Of a stretch of 64,000 nucleotides of DNA, positions 30,753-39,271 are shown in pieces; within the stretch, counting starts at the first letter, position 1; every line of letters begins with the position of its first letter. The stretch covers positions 434,001 to 498,000 of the forward strand of contig JACKIC010000001.1 in assembly GCA_020638655.1 (NCBI GenBank), given 5' to 3'. Position numbers and translations under genes: made by a program. The notes under the pieces are model-generated. The model did no database searches and had not been told where the DNA came from. It saw only the letters and a program-made list of their open reading frames with translations. The DNA is from Planctomycetota bacterium (GTDB lineage Bacteria; Planctomycetota; UBA1135; UBA2386).

Positions 30753-32801
30753 ATGCCTACCACCACCCAGAGCAACCGGCGGAACAGCCTGCTCGCGCTG
30801 TTCTTCCTCGGCATCCTCGCCGTGATGCTGATCCCGATGCCGGCGATCATGCTCGACGCGATGTTGTGCATGAACATCACGATCAGCCTGCTGATCATGA
30901 TGACGGTGCTCAACGCGAGCCGCCCGATCGAATTCAGCACGTTCCCGACGGTGCTGCTGTTCACGGCGCTGTTCCGGCTGGCGCTCAACGTCTCGTCGAC
31001 GCGCTTGATCCTGCTCGAGGGTGACGCGGGCAACGTGATCCGCACCTTCGGCAACTTCGTCGTCGGCGGCGACCCGCTGGTCGGCATCGTCATCTTCCTG
31101 GTGCTGGTGGTGATCCAGTTCATCGTGATCACCAAGGGCCAGAACCGCATCAGCGAGGTCACTGCGCGCTTCGCCCTCGACGCGATGCCCGGCAAGCAGA
31201 TGTCGATCGACGCCGACCTCGGCGCCGGTCTGATCACCAGCGAGGAGGCCAAGGCGCGCCGCCAGGAACTGACCGCGGAGATGGAGTTCTACGGGTCGAT
31301 GGACGGTGCCGGCAAGTTCGTGCGCGGCGACGCCGTCGCCGGCCTGATCATCACCGGCATCAACATCGCCGGCGGCCTGATCATGGGCATCGTGTTCGGC
31401 AACCTGCAGCCGGCACAGGCGTTCGAGAAGTACACGCTGCTGACGATCGGCGACGGCCTCGTGGCGCAGATTCCGGGCCTGCTGGTCTCGACCGCGGCCG
31501 GCATCCTGGTCACCAAGGGCGCCAACAAGAGCGGGCTGGGCCAGGAGATGGGCGACCAGCTGCTCGGCAGCGGCCGCGCCATGAAGCTCGTCGCGATCAT
31601 CCTCGGCATGATGTCGCTGCTGCCGGGCATGCCGACGGTGCTGTTCGTGGCCATCGCGGTGACGCTCTACATGCTCTCCAACGCGACCCAGCGCAGCGCC
31701 GACCGCGCGGCCGCCGACAAGGCCGCGGCCGAAGCCGAGCCCGCCGAGGACAAGGAACAGAGCACCCCCGTCGAGGAGCTGCTCGGCGTCGACCGCCTCG
31801 GCGTCGAGATCGGCTACCGCCTGATCGGCCTGGTCGAACCGGGCCGCCACGGCGGCCTGCTCGACCACATCCGTTCGCTGCGCCGCCAGTTCGCCCAGGG
31901 ACTGGGCCTGGTCGTGCCGCCGATCCGCGTGCGCGACAACGTGCAGCTCGACCCCAACGCCTACCGCGTGCTGCTCGGCGGCCAGGAGATCGCCCGCGGC
32001 GAACTGCGCGCCGGCCACTATCTGGCGATGGATCCCAGCGGCACCGCGCAGCCGATCCCGGGCATCGAGACGATCGAGCCCGCGTTCGGCCTGCCGGCGC
32101 GGTGGATCAGCGAGGGCGACAAGGACCGCGCCGAGCTGCTCGGCTACACCGTCATCGACGCCGCGTCGGTGCTGATCACGCACGTCACCGAGGTGCTCAA
32201 GAAGGTCGCCGGCGAGCTGCTGACGCGCGACGACGTCAAGTCGCTGGTCGACAACCTAAAGAAGGTCTCGCCCGCGATCGTCGAGGAGCTCGTGCCCGGC
32301 CAGCTCACGCTCGGCCAGGTGCAGCGCATCCTCGCCAACCTGCTCAAGGAGGGCGTGCCGATCCGCAATCTGCAGACGATCCTCGAGGCGCTCGCCGACG
32401 CGTGCATCGAGACCAAGGACCTGCGCCAGCTCATCGAGCACGTGCGCGGGCGTCTGGCGCGCACGATCGTCGAGCCGCACCTCGACCCGTCGGGCGTGCT
32501 GCACGCCGTGTTCCTCGACCCCGACCTCGAGCGCAACCTCGCCGAGACCATCGCCGGCAACGACGGCGGCGCCAACCTGCCGTCCGGCTTCCTCGGCCGC
32601 TTCGTCGACAGCACCGCCGAGGCGCTGGCGTCGATGGCCAAGAACGGCCGCGACCCGGTGCTGGTCACGCGCGCGTCGCTGCGGCCGTTCCTCGCCGAAG
32701 CCATCGCCGGCGTCATCCCCAACGCCGCCGTGCTCAGTTACCAGGAGACGACTCCTGCGAAGAAGGTCGAGACCATGCAACGCATCGCCGTCGCGAGCTG
32801 A
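30753..32801 (+). CDS. flhA: Flagellar export protein FlhA
   Basis: 682 residues. The first 320 hold about eight membrane helices with FHIPEP-type sequence (PTVLLFTALFRLALNVSSTRLILL and FALDAMPGKQMSIDADL, the conserved cytoplasmic loop). The C-terminal half is the four-domain cytoplasmic platform that docks chaperone-substrate complexes (RIRSLRRQFAQ-like, VPPIRVRDN, LLTRDDVKSLVDNLKK, NLLKEGVPIRNLQTILEAL). Length and order are normal. Part of the fliO-flhG operon. Confidence 0.98.
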   Translation: MPTTTQSNRRNSLLALFFLGILAVMLIPMPAIMLDAMLCMNITISLLIMMTVLNASRPIEFSTFPTVLLFTALFRLALNVSSTRLILLEGDAGNVIRTFGNFVVGGDPLVGIVIFLVLVVIQFIVITKGQNRISEVTARFALDAMPGKQMSIDADLGAGLITSEEAKARRQELTAEMEFYGSMDGAGKFVRGDAVAGLIITGINIAGGLIMGIVFGNLQPAQAFEKYTLLTIGDGLVAQIPGLLVSTAAGILVTKGANKSGLGQEMGDQLLGSGRAMKLVAIILGMMSLLPGMPTVLFVAIAVTLYMLSNATQRSADRAAADKAAAEAEPAEDKEQSTPVEELLGVDRLGVEIGYRLIGLVEPGRHGGLLDHIRSLRRQFAQGLGLVVPPIRVRDNVQLDPNAYRVLLGGQEIARGELRAGHYLAMDPSGTAQPIPGIETIEPAFGLPARWISEGDKDRAELLGYTVIDAASVLITHVTEVLKKVAGELLTRDDVKSLVDNLKKVSPAIVEELVPGQLTLGQVQRILANLLKEGVPIRNLQTILEALADACIETKDLRQLIEHVRGRLARTIVEPHLDPSGVLHAVFLDPDLERNLAETIAGNDGGANLPSGFLGRFVDSTAEALASMAKNGRDPVLVTRASLRPFLAEAIAGVIPNAAVLSYQETTPAKKVETMQRIAVAS

Positions 32802-32825
32802 TCCGAAGCACAACCACCCACAGCC

Positions 32826-33818
32826 ATGTTGCTCAAGCGAATCGAAGCCAAGACCCTCCAGCAAGCCCTCGAGCGCGTGCGCGTCGAATGCGGCGACGAC
32901 GCGCTCGTCGTCGAGACCCGCTCGACCCGCACCGGATACCTCGTGGTCGCCGCGCGCGCGCAGAGCGCGCCGCCGCGCCGCGACCAGACCGGCGGGCGGT
33001 CGTTCCTGTCGCGTTGGACCAAGGGTTTCGCCGCCCTGGCCGACAAGGCCACCGACTTCGGCCTGACCGACGACGTGCTGCGCGCGATCGAACGCGCGCT
33101 GCTCGGCACGCGCGTCGAGCTGACGCGCCCCGGCGACCCGGCGGTGCCCGGCCTCGCCGCCAAGGTGCTCGCCGGCCTGATCCGCAGCGAACCGCGGCTC
33201 GAGGACCAGGACGACCCGACCTTCCGCACGCTCGCGGTCGTCGGCCCCACCGGCGTCGGCAAGACCACGACGCTCGCCAAGCTCGCCGGTCGCGCCCGCG
33301 CGCGCGGCGAACGCGTCGCGATCATCACCCTCGACACCTACCGCGTCGCCGCCGTCGAGCAGTTGCGCGCGTTCGCCGAGCTCATGGACGCGCCGTTCAC
33401 GGTGGCGTTCACGCCGATGGACCTGCGCCGCGCGATGCAGGAATACGCCGGCTACGACCGCATCTTCGTCGACACGACGGGCCGCAGCCCGCGCGACCAC
33501 GAGGCCCTGCCGCTGCTCGAGGGCAACCTCAAGGCCGGCGGCTGCGCCACGCTGCTGTGCCTCGCGGCCGGGACGCGCGCGCGCGACTGCCGCCTGATCC
33601 TCGACGCCTACGAACCGCTCGGCATCGACGCGGTGTGCCTGACCAAGTGGGACGAGACCGTGGCGCCCGGTGAGTCGCTCGGCACCCTCGTCGAGCGCGG
33701 CCTGCCGCTCTCGCACGTGTGCATCGGCCAGGAGGTGCCCGACGACATCGTGCCCGCGGATCCCCTGCAGCTCGCGAACGCCGCGTTCGACCTCGAGCCC
33801 GCGGAGGCCGCACGATGA
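32826..33818 (+). CDS. flhF: Flagellar SRP-type GTPase FlhF
   Basis: Positions the flagellum, usually at a pole. 330 residues: a short N-terminal B domain (MLLKRIEAKTLQQALERVRVECGDDALVVETRS), an N domain, then the SRP-GTPase G domain with Walker A GPTGVGKTT (140-148), the insert motif DTYRVAAVEQL (170-180), VDTTGRSPRD, and TKWDET as the guanine-specificity site (TKxD). Stop and flhG start overlap (ATGA). Polar flagellation is therefore likely in this organism. Confidence 0.95.
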   Translation: MLLKRIEAKTLQQALERVRVECGDDALVVETRSTRTGYLVVAARAQSAPPRRDQTGGRSFLSRWTKGFAALADKATDFGLTDDVLRAIERALLGTRVELTRPGDPAVPGLAAKVLAGLIRSEPRLEDQDDPTFRTLAVVGPTGVGKTTTLAKLAGRARARGERVAIITLDTYRVAAVEQLRAFAELMDAPFTVAFTPMDLRRAMQEYAGYDRIFVDTTGRSPRDHEALPLLEGNLKAGGCATLLCLAAGTRARDCRLILDAYEPLGIDAVCLTKWDETVAPGESLGTLVERGLPLSHVCIGQEVPDDIVPADPLQLANAAFDLEPAEAAR

Positions 33819-34651
33819 GCCGCGCCGACTCCCAGGCCGCCGGCCTCGCTTCGCGAACTGCACCAGCCGCAACCTGGATCGCCGTCGCCGGCGCCAAGGG
33901 CGGCGTCGGCAAGACCACGCTCGCCGTCAACCTCGCGATCCTGCTGGCGAAGAGCGGCCGGCGCGTGCTGCTCGTCGACGCCGATCCCGGCTGCGGCAAC
34001 GTCGGCGTGCACCTGCGCCTCGCCGGCAACCTGCACCTCGACGACGTCGTCGATGGCCGCTGCGCGCCGCGCGAAGCCGTGCTGCCCGGCCCCGGCGGCA
34101 TCGGCGTGCTGGCGACGTGCTCGGGCCAGACCACGTTCGCCGAGGGCGAACGCATGCAGCGCGCGATCGCCGCGATCGAAGCCGCGGGCCGCGACTACGA
34201 CCTGATCGTCTGCGACACCGGCGCCGGCATCGGCCCCGCGACCACGACGATCCTCGAACGCGCCGACCTGGTGCTGTCGGTGACCACGCCCGACGTGGCC
34301 TCGCTGACCGACGCCTACGCGCTGTGCAAGGTGCTGCACCTGCGCGGCCGCCCGCAGCCGCGTCTCGTCGTCAACCGCGTGCGCAGCCGCGACGAGGCGA
34401 TGCGCACCGCGGGCAAGCTGTCGGCCGTCGTCGGCAAGTTCCTCGGCGGCGCCTGCACGCTCGCGGGCTGGGTCGGCCACGACGACGAGTTGTCGCGCAG
34501 CGTCGCCGCGCAGCGCCCGGTCGGCATCGACGGCCACGCCAAGGTCACCGAGGACCTGCGCGCGCTGTGCGCTGCGACGCTCGCCGAGTTGCCGCGGCGC
34601 AGCCCCGCCGCCGCGGCACCCGCGACCCGACTGCGTCCGGTCGCGAGCTGA
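33815..34651 (+). CDS. flhG: MinD-like ATPase FlhG (FleN)
   Basis: Partner of FlhF that limits flagellar number. 278 residues. Deviant Walker A AGAKGGVGKTTLAVNLA (about 25-41), switch VDADPGCGNVGVHLRL, then YDLIVCDTGAGIGPATTTILERADLVLSVTTPD with Walker B and the ParA/MinD fold. ATG 33815 overlaps the flhF stop. It ends the rightward export operon; the next genes are on the opposite strand. Confidence 0.94.
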   Translation: MSRADSQAAGLASRTAPAATWIAVAGAKGGVGKTTLAVNLAILLAKSGRRVLLVDADPGCGNVGVHLRLAGNLHLDDVVDGRCAPREAVLPGPGGIGVLATCSGQTTFAEGERMQRAIAAIEAAGRDYDLIVCDTGAGIGPATTTILERADLVLSVTTPDVASLTDAYALCKVLHLRGRPQPRLVVNRVRSRDEAMRTAGKLSAVVGKFLGGACTLAGWVGHDDELSRSVAAQRPVGIDGHAKVTEDLRALCAATLAELPRRSPAAAAPATRLRPVAS

Positions 34652-34758
34652 GATCGCAGTCGTCAGTCTCTGATCATCCCTCCGCGACGTCCGAGACCGA
34701 CGGCCAACAACTCAAAGGCATCCTTGCAGACTCACCACTGCTATCGTCCCTGCCACGC

Positions 34759-35583
34759 TCAGAGGCGTTGAAAGAAGTCGCGATAGGCACGCTGGCGCTC
34801 TTCGAGCAGGGCCGCCTCCTGGTCGCGAAGTTCGAAGACTTGAACCTCGTTCGGCCGCAGCAGGTAGACGATGTTCTGTCGCGACACCCCATCGGGTTCG
34901 AAGGAGCTCATGGCCGACCAGGTCCAGTCGGTTCCGATGACCCCGAATCGTTGCGCCATCCGCTGCAAGAGTCCGTTCGTTGCCGACTGAGCGTCACGCG
35001 CATACCGACTGGCGGCCACCGGGTCGCTCGCTGACGGCGGCCGCCCAAGTTCGATGGACTCGAAACGCCCATCGGCTACCGCCCTCATCAGGGCCTCGTT
35101 GGTCGTTCGCCTCTCTTGCGCGTGGAGGGGCCTCGACCGCTCGTCGAAGCGGTTGACGATCTCCTGGAGTTGGCGCTCTTGTGCCACCGAGAGTTCCTTT
35201 CGCTCCGGGTTGAACTGCGCCGACGCGGCTACGCTCGCGGCACTCGGCGACGGAGCAACCTTTGCGGGATCGCCCGACCATTCCCCCTTCGTCGTGTTGG
35301 ATTGAAGACGAGCGGCAAGATGCCCCCCGAGAGTCAGGCTCGGGGCAGCAACCGTCACTGCAGTCGGCGCATCACTCTCGGCGGGAAGCTCGATCGCGAC
35401 ACGTGTCGCATCGGGAGCATCCTCAACCGCACCAACCGCATTGGTCGCACCATCCTCTCGAGCATGGGCTTCTCCTGGTGGTTTGGGTTCTGACGCCCCC
35501 TGATCCGGGGCGTGATCAAGGAAGAGGAAAAGCCCCACTGCCGCCAGGGCGACGATAGCGCATCCGATGAGGACTCGGGTCAT
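34759..35583 (-). CDS. Membrane-anchored hypothetical protein
   Basis: 274 residues from ATG 35583 (ATG 35613 also possible). One N-terminal membrane helix (TRVLIGCAIVALAAVGLFLFL) is followed by an extracytoplasmic low-complexity region to about 110. A helical domain follows: AQERQLQEIVNRFDERSRPLHAQERRTTNEALMRA and ending LRDQEAALLEERQRAYRDFFQRL. No family recognised. GC content is visibly lower than in the flagellar genes on either side, suggesting a different origin or weaker expression constraint. It probably shares a transcript with the upstream 35597 gene. Confidence 0.7.
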   Translation of the reverse strand: MTRVLIGCAIVALAAVGLFLFLDHAPDQGASEPKPPGEAHAREDGATNAVGAVEDAPDATRVAIELPAESDAPTAVTVAAPSLTLGGHLAARLQSNTTKGEWSGDPAKVAPSPSAASVAASAQFNPERKELSVAQERQLQEIVNRFDERSRPLHAQERRTTNEALMRAVADGRFESIELGRPPSASDPVAASRYARDAQSATNGLLQRMAQRFGVIGTDWTWSAMSSFEPDGVSRQNIVYLLRPNEVQVFELRDQEAALLEERQRAYRDFFQRL

Positions 35584-35596
35584 GTTCCATCCCGCT

Positions 35597-36061
35597 CTAG
35601 CAGCCTGTCCCACAGGTCATGTCGATCGTCACGATCGGCAACGGACCCAGCAACTGAATCAGCTGCAGCTCGATGTGCTGAACTTGGCCGCACTGAACCC
35701 CCACGGAGAAGCCCTGGCTCATCAATTGCGTAACAGCGGGCTTCGCGAGATCCACAGGGATGTTGTAGGGAACACAGAGCGGCGGGACTGGCGGATTGAA
35801 GCACACCTCAAAAGTCTGGCCACCCGCCGCGGACCACACTTCCACGTCAACCGTGAAGGCGAACGTGCAGTAGCCATTGGGACAGGTCCCAGCCGCATGA
35901 TGGCCAGGCGTCACCTGAGTGGTGACGACGACCGGCGGAGAAGGGAGAGCGACACCTGAGCCGAGGAAGAGCGGAGAGCATGTCTGCTGAGCAACGGCAG
36001 GACTTGCTACGGCGGCCACGGTGAGGAGAGACGCGACGATCCTTCTCGTTATCCTTCTCAT
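35597..36061 (-). CDS. Small exported Cys-rich protein
   Basis: 154 residues with a signal peptide (RRIVASLLTVAAVASPAVAQQ). The mature part has about seven cysteines in pairs (QQTCSPLF, GTCPNGYCTFAF, FEVCFNPPVPPLCVPYN, VGVQCGQV, DMTCGTGC), which suggests disulphides and an extracellular beta-sandwich. No motif I can name. Local composition is AT-richer than average, like its downstream neighbour. Confidence 0.7.
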   Translation of the reverse strand: MRRITRRIVASLLTVAAVASPAVAQQTCSPLFLGSGVALPSPPVVVTTQVTPGHHAAGTCPNGYCTFAFTVDVEVWSAAGGQTFEVCFNPPVPPLCVPYNIPVDLAKPAVTQLMSQGFSVGVQCGQVQHIELQLIQLLGPLPIVTIDMTCGTGC

Positions 36062-36167
36062 GCGGAGAGAGTACCCCCCCCCTCCGCGCGGATTGCAAGA
36101 CGCAAACTCCGAGCTCCGACGATGGATACCGAGATGGAGCGCCGCGGTCCCCGCCGAGCAGAGATCG

Positions 36168-38720
36168 CTAGCGCGGCAACACCAGCTGCACCTGGCTCGT
36201 CTGGCCCGGCCTGACGAACGTCTCGCCGACCGCCCTCAAATCCTCCTGCGTCAGCACCCACGCGTGCACCTTGAAGGCCTCGGGCAACACGTCGGAGAAC
36301 TCGATGTTGCCGTCGCCGTCGGTCTCGCCTTGCCACGCGCGGCAGAACGGGTCCTCCACCACCTGCTGCAGCGAGGTCATGACCCTGACCGCGGGCGTGC
36401 CGTCGGCGCGCAGCACCCGCAGCCGCACCTTGCCGCAGCGGCGCAGCCGCACCTCGACGACCTCGCGGCGCACCGTCGTGTCGAACGGCCCGACGCGCGC
36501 CTTCGCGAAACCCTCGGCCGCGAAGACGAACGTGCAGCGCGTGCCGGTGACCAGCGGACCGATCTCGAAGGCGCCGTCCGCGCCCTTGCCGACTTCGTTT
36601 TCGCTGGCGCCGCGTTCGTAGTGGGTCGTCCGAGACACCGAGAACCGCGGCACCGCCGCGCCGCCCTCGTCGTCGACCACGGTGCCCGCGATCACGAATC
36701 CCTGCTTGTCGACCTCGCGAATCGCCAGCACGAGCCCCGTGGCCGGCACGTCGAACTCGGGTCCCTTCACCCACAGCTCGCGGCTGTCCGGCAGTGCGCG
36801 ACACACGAGTCGGTAGCGGAAACCGGCCGGCGCCAGGAACGAGAACGTGCCGTCTGCGGTGGTCGGACCGCGCGCCATGTTGCCGTGCAACTCGTTGCGC
36901 TGCCGCTCCAGCCAGCTCCGCTCAGCCGCCCAGGACAGGCCGACGTGCGCGCCGGCGCAGGGCTGGCCGCGTTCGTCCACGATCTTGCCGGTCACCGGCA
37001 CGAACGGCGTGGTGCGCAGCGTGACCTCCTGCTGCGGGCGGACCTCGTCGAGCACCAGCCGCGTGTGCGCGGAGGTCTGGCCCGGCGTGCCGCCGATGAG
37101 GTCGAACGTGCCGCCGGCCGTCAGCAGCATGCGGAAGCGGCCCTGCGCGTCGCAGGTGGCCCGGCTCACGCTTTCCTGGCCGGCGCCGAGCAGGCGGACC
37201 TCTCCAGCCAGCGGCCGCTCTTCGTGGTCGAGCAGCGTGCCGCTCACGGCGAACGCGCCGGGGAACTGCAGGATCACGTCCCGGACCTCGCCCGGCTCGA
37301 GGTCCACCTCACCGGGAACGCGCGCGTAGTTGCCGTCCAGTTCGGCGCGGAAGCGGTAGTCCTTGCCCGGCAGGACCTCACATTCGAAGCGCCCGTCCTG
37401 GTCGGTGCGCGCGGGCGGCAGCTCGCCGCTGAGCGTTTGCGCGACGCCGATCAGCTGCGCCGTGTAGTAGGCGAGGATCCGCGCCCCCACCGCGGGCCTG
37501 CCGTCGGGCAGCAGCACAGTGCCGCGCACGATCGCGGTCGGCAACAACACGACGCGACACTCCGACTCGAGCCCGCCGCGCAAGCGGTCGAGCATCACGT
37601 CACCGGACCAGCCGACGCCTTCCTTCCTGGCCGACAGCAGCATCGATGCGCGTACGACCACCGCACACCTGCCGAGCACATCCGTGGTGGTGCGGCGCGC
37701 GGGTGCACCGTCGGCCCGTTCGTCCGGGTGGTCCTTCTTGGCCGCGTAGACCGCGACGTCGGCACCGGGAACGGGCCGGCCGCGGTCGTCCGTGACGAGC
37801 ACCTGCATCGTGACCGGCGCCGCCTCGGCCGCTGGCTCGGACGCCGGCACGGTGGCCGCACCCGCCGGCGCGTCGGCCACCGCGATGCGCGACGGCGACG
37901 GCTCGGGCGCGGGCTCGACCGCGTCGGCGACGGCCGCCGCGATGGTGGTCGTCGCGTCCTGCGGCGAGGCGGGCGCAGGCGCGTCGCGCCGCGGTGCCCA
38001 CTGCCAATAGAGCAAACCCATCGCCGCCAACACCACCGCGGCAGCCATCACCTTCTTCATCAGTAGACCTCCGAGCAACGCCGCCGCACCGATCCCCGCC
38101 GCCGTCGCGCCTTTCGCCGTCGCGGCCGCCGTCACCCGATCGCGCACGGCCGCCAACGCGGGCCGCGCGCCCAGCTCGACCGCAGCGCCGAGCGCGAGCC
38201 CCTTGGGCAACAACCTGCGCAGCAGCTCGAGGCCGCGCCACAGCTGCGTGCGCACCGCGCCCGGCGAGCGCTGCAGCCGTTCGGCGATGCGGCCCGACGG
38301 CAGCGTCTGCTCGAGGTGCAGCTGGAGTACTTCGCGGTACGGCGTCGGCACGTTGGCGATCGCCGCGCGCACGCTGCCGAGCGTCTCGGTCGCCAGCAGG
38401 GCCTGCGGCGGCGGCGGCTCCTCGGCCAGCCGCACCTTCGCGGCGTCGGGGACCCGCCGCGCGCGCCTCCGTGCGCGCTTGACCTCGCGGTGCAGGATCC
38501 CGAGCAGCCAGGGCCGCAGGGGGCGCCCGGGCACGAAGCGGTGCGCGCGCTCGATCGCGACCAGGAACGTCGCCTGCACCGCGTCCTCGGCGGCCTGCCG
38601 ATCGCGGCACAGGTGCATCGCCACGGCGAACAGTTCATCCGCGCACAGGTCGAAGACCGCGCCCAGGCTGGCCGGGTCGCGGGTGGCGCGGAACTGCAGG
38701 AAGAGCTGCTCGGCAGACAT
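36168..38720 (-). CDS. ECF sigma factor fused through a membrane helix to surface Ig-like/carboxypeptidase-regulatory domains
   Basis: 850 residues from ATG 38720. Residues 15-80 are sigma region 2 (ASLGAVFDLCADELFAVAMHLCRDRQAAEDAVQATF). 115-170 is region 4 (VPTPYREVLQLHLEQTLPSGRIAERLQRSPGAVRTQLWRGL). A hydrophobic stretch (about 205-242) could span the membrane. Then come about 600 residues of beta domains of carboxypeptidase-regulatory/CnaB type (GRPVPGADVAVYAAKKD, GTVLLPDGRPAVGARILAYY, GKIVDERGQPCAGAHVGL). A sigma factor tethered to an outside sensor could link surface events to transcription. Similar C-terminally extended ECF factors are known in Planctomycetota. No anti-sigma gene is adjacent. 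Confidence 0.85.
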   Translation of the reverse strand: MSAEQLFLQFRATRDPASLGAVFDLCADELFAVAMHLCRDRQAAEDAVQATFLVAIERAHRFVPGRPLRPWLLGILHREVKRARRRARRVPDAAKVRLAEEPPPPQALLATETLGSVRAAIANVPTPYREVLQLHLEQTLPSGRIAERLQRSPGAVRTQLWRGLELLRRLLPKGLALGAAVELGARPALAAVRDRVTAAATAKGATAAGIGAAALLGGLLMKKVMAAAVVLAAMGLLYWQWAPRRDAPAPASPQDATTTIAAAVADAVEPAPEPSPSRIAVADAPAGAATVPASEPAAEAAPVTMQVLVTDDRGRPVPGADVAVYAAKKDHPDERADGAPARRTTTDVLGRCAVVVRASMLLSARKEGVGWSGDVMLDRLRGGLESECRVVLLPTAIVRGTVLLPDGRPAVGARILAYYTAQLIGVAQTLSGELPPARTDQDGRFECEVLPGKDYRFRAELDGNYARVPGEVDLEPGEVRDVILQFPGAFAVSGTLLDHEERPLAGEVRLLGAGQESVSRATCDAQGRFRMLLTAGGTFDLIGGTPGQTSAHTRLVLDEVRPQQEVTLRTTPFVPVTGKIVDERGQPCAGAHVGLSWAAERSWLERQRNELHGNMARGPTTADGTFSFLAPAGFRYRLVCRALPDSRELWVKGPEFDVPATGLVLAIREVDKQGFVIAGTVVDDEGGAAVPRFSVSRTTHYERGASENEVGKGADGAFEIGPLVTGTRCTFVFAAEGFAKARVGPFDTTVRREVVEVRLRRCGKVRLRVLRADGTPAVRVMTSLQQVVEDPFCRAWQGETDGDGNIEFSDVLPEAFKVHAWVLTQEDLRAVGETFVRPGQTSQVQLVLPR

Positions 38721-38775
38721 CGGTTGGGTACCGCAATCGCCCCGATGGCGGCGGACGTCACGAGAATCCCTGTGC

Positions 38776-38852
38776 GTACGGAACCGGGTACAAACCACAC
38801 ATCCCCGGCCGCGCAGCGGCCGGGAATGTGTGGTTTGTACCCGGTTCCGTAC
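38776..38852. repeat. Very large near-perfect palindrome (37-bp arms, 3-nt loop)
   Basis: Left arm 38776-38812 and right arm 38816-38852 are reverse complements with one mismatch (a C where T would pair). The loop is GCA. The arms start GTACGGAACCGGGTACAAAC. It lies in the divergent gap between the ECF-sigma fusion gene and the second fliA operon. Such a long hairpin could be a REP-like element, an end-to-end relic of a small mobile element, or an operator. Confidence 0.9.
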
Positions 38853-38961
38853 CCACACCCGCCGTGCTGCTCGGTCACCACCGGTGACGCCGCACACCGG
38901 CCGGTCGGCGCCCCCTGCTCCGGCAAAACCCCCATCGCGCCGCGACTTCCGGTCGGTCGTC

Positions 38962-38990
38962 TCAATTCCCGCTCCGCGAAGTGCCGATGA
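38962..38990 (+). promoter_or_regulatory. Candidate sigma-28 promoter of the fliA operon
   Basis: TCAATTCC (38962-38969), 13 nt, GCCGATGA (38983-38990). The -10 half overlaps the ATG at 38987, so if the promoter is real translation would start at ATG 39008. Confidence 0.3.
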
Positions 38991-39271
38991 GCACCCCGGC
39001 AAGTGACATGAAGTCCGGCACCGGTAGCCAAGAACTGATCCGCCTCGCGACCGCGTACCTCGCGAGCATCGCGTTCGCCCTGACGTTCCTGATCGGCACG
39101 CTCTCGGGGGTGGACGGCGGCACGACACTGCTACGCAGCGTCACGGCCGGCGGCGCGGCGATGGTGCTCGGCTGGCTGCTGGCGGCGCCGGTCGTCGACG
39201 CGGTGTTGACCGCGATGGCGCGCGACGAGGCCAGGCGCCGCGCCGAGCAGGCCGCGGAGGACGACACGTGA
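38987..39271 (+). CDS. Small two-helix membrane protein upstream of fliA
   Basis: 94 residues from ATG 38987 (87 if ATG 39008 is used). Two transmembrane helices (about 20-40 and 52-78; IRLATAYLASIAFALTFLIG and AAMVLGWLLAAPVVDAVLTAM) and a charged C-terminal tail. Its stop overlaps the fliA GTG (GTGA at 39268-39271), so the two are translated together. Function unknown; a membrane partner or regulator of FliA is one possibility. Confidence 0.65.
   Translation: MSTPASDMKSGTGSQELIRLATAYLASIAFALTFLIGTLSGVDGGTTLLRSVTAGGAAMVLGWLLAAPVVDAVLTAMARDEARRRAEQAAEDDT

Noticed and set aside
36021..38066. A 681-codon plus-strand frame
   Set aside because: Antisense to the ECF-sigma fusion; Arg/His/Val-rich repetitive composition typical of GC-rich shadows.
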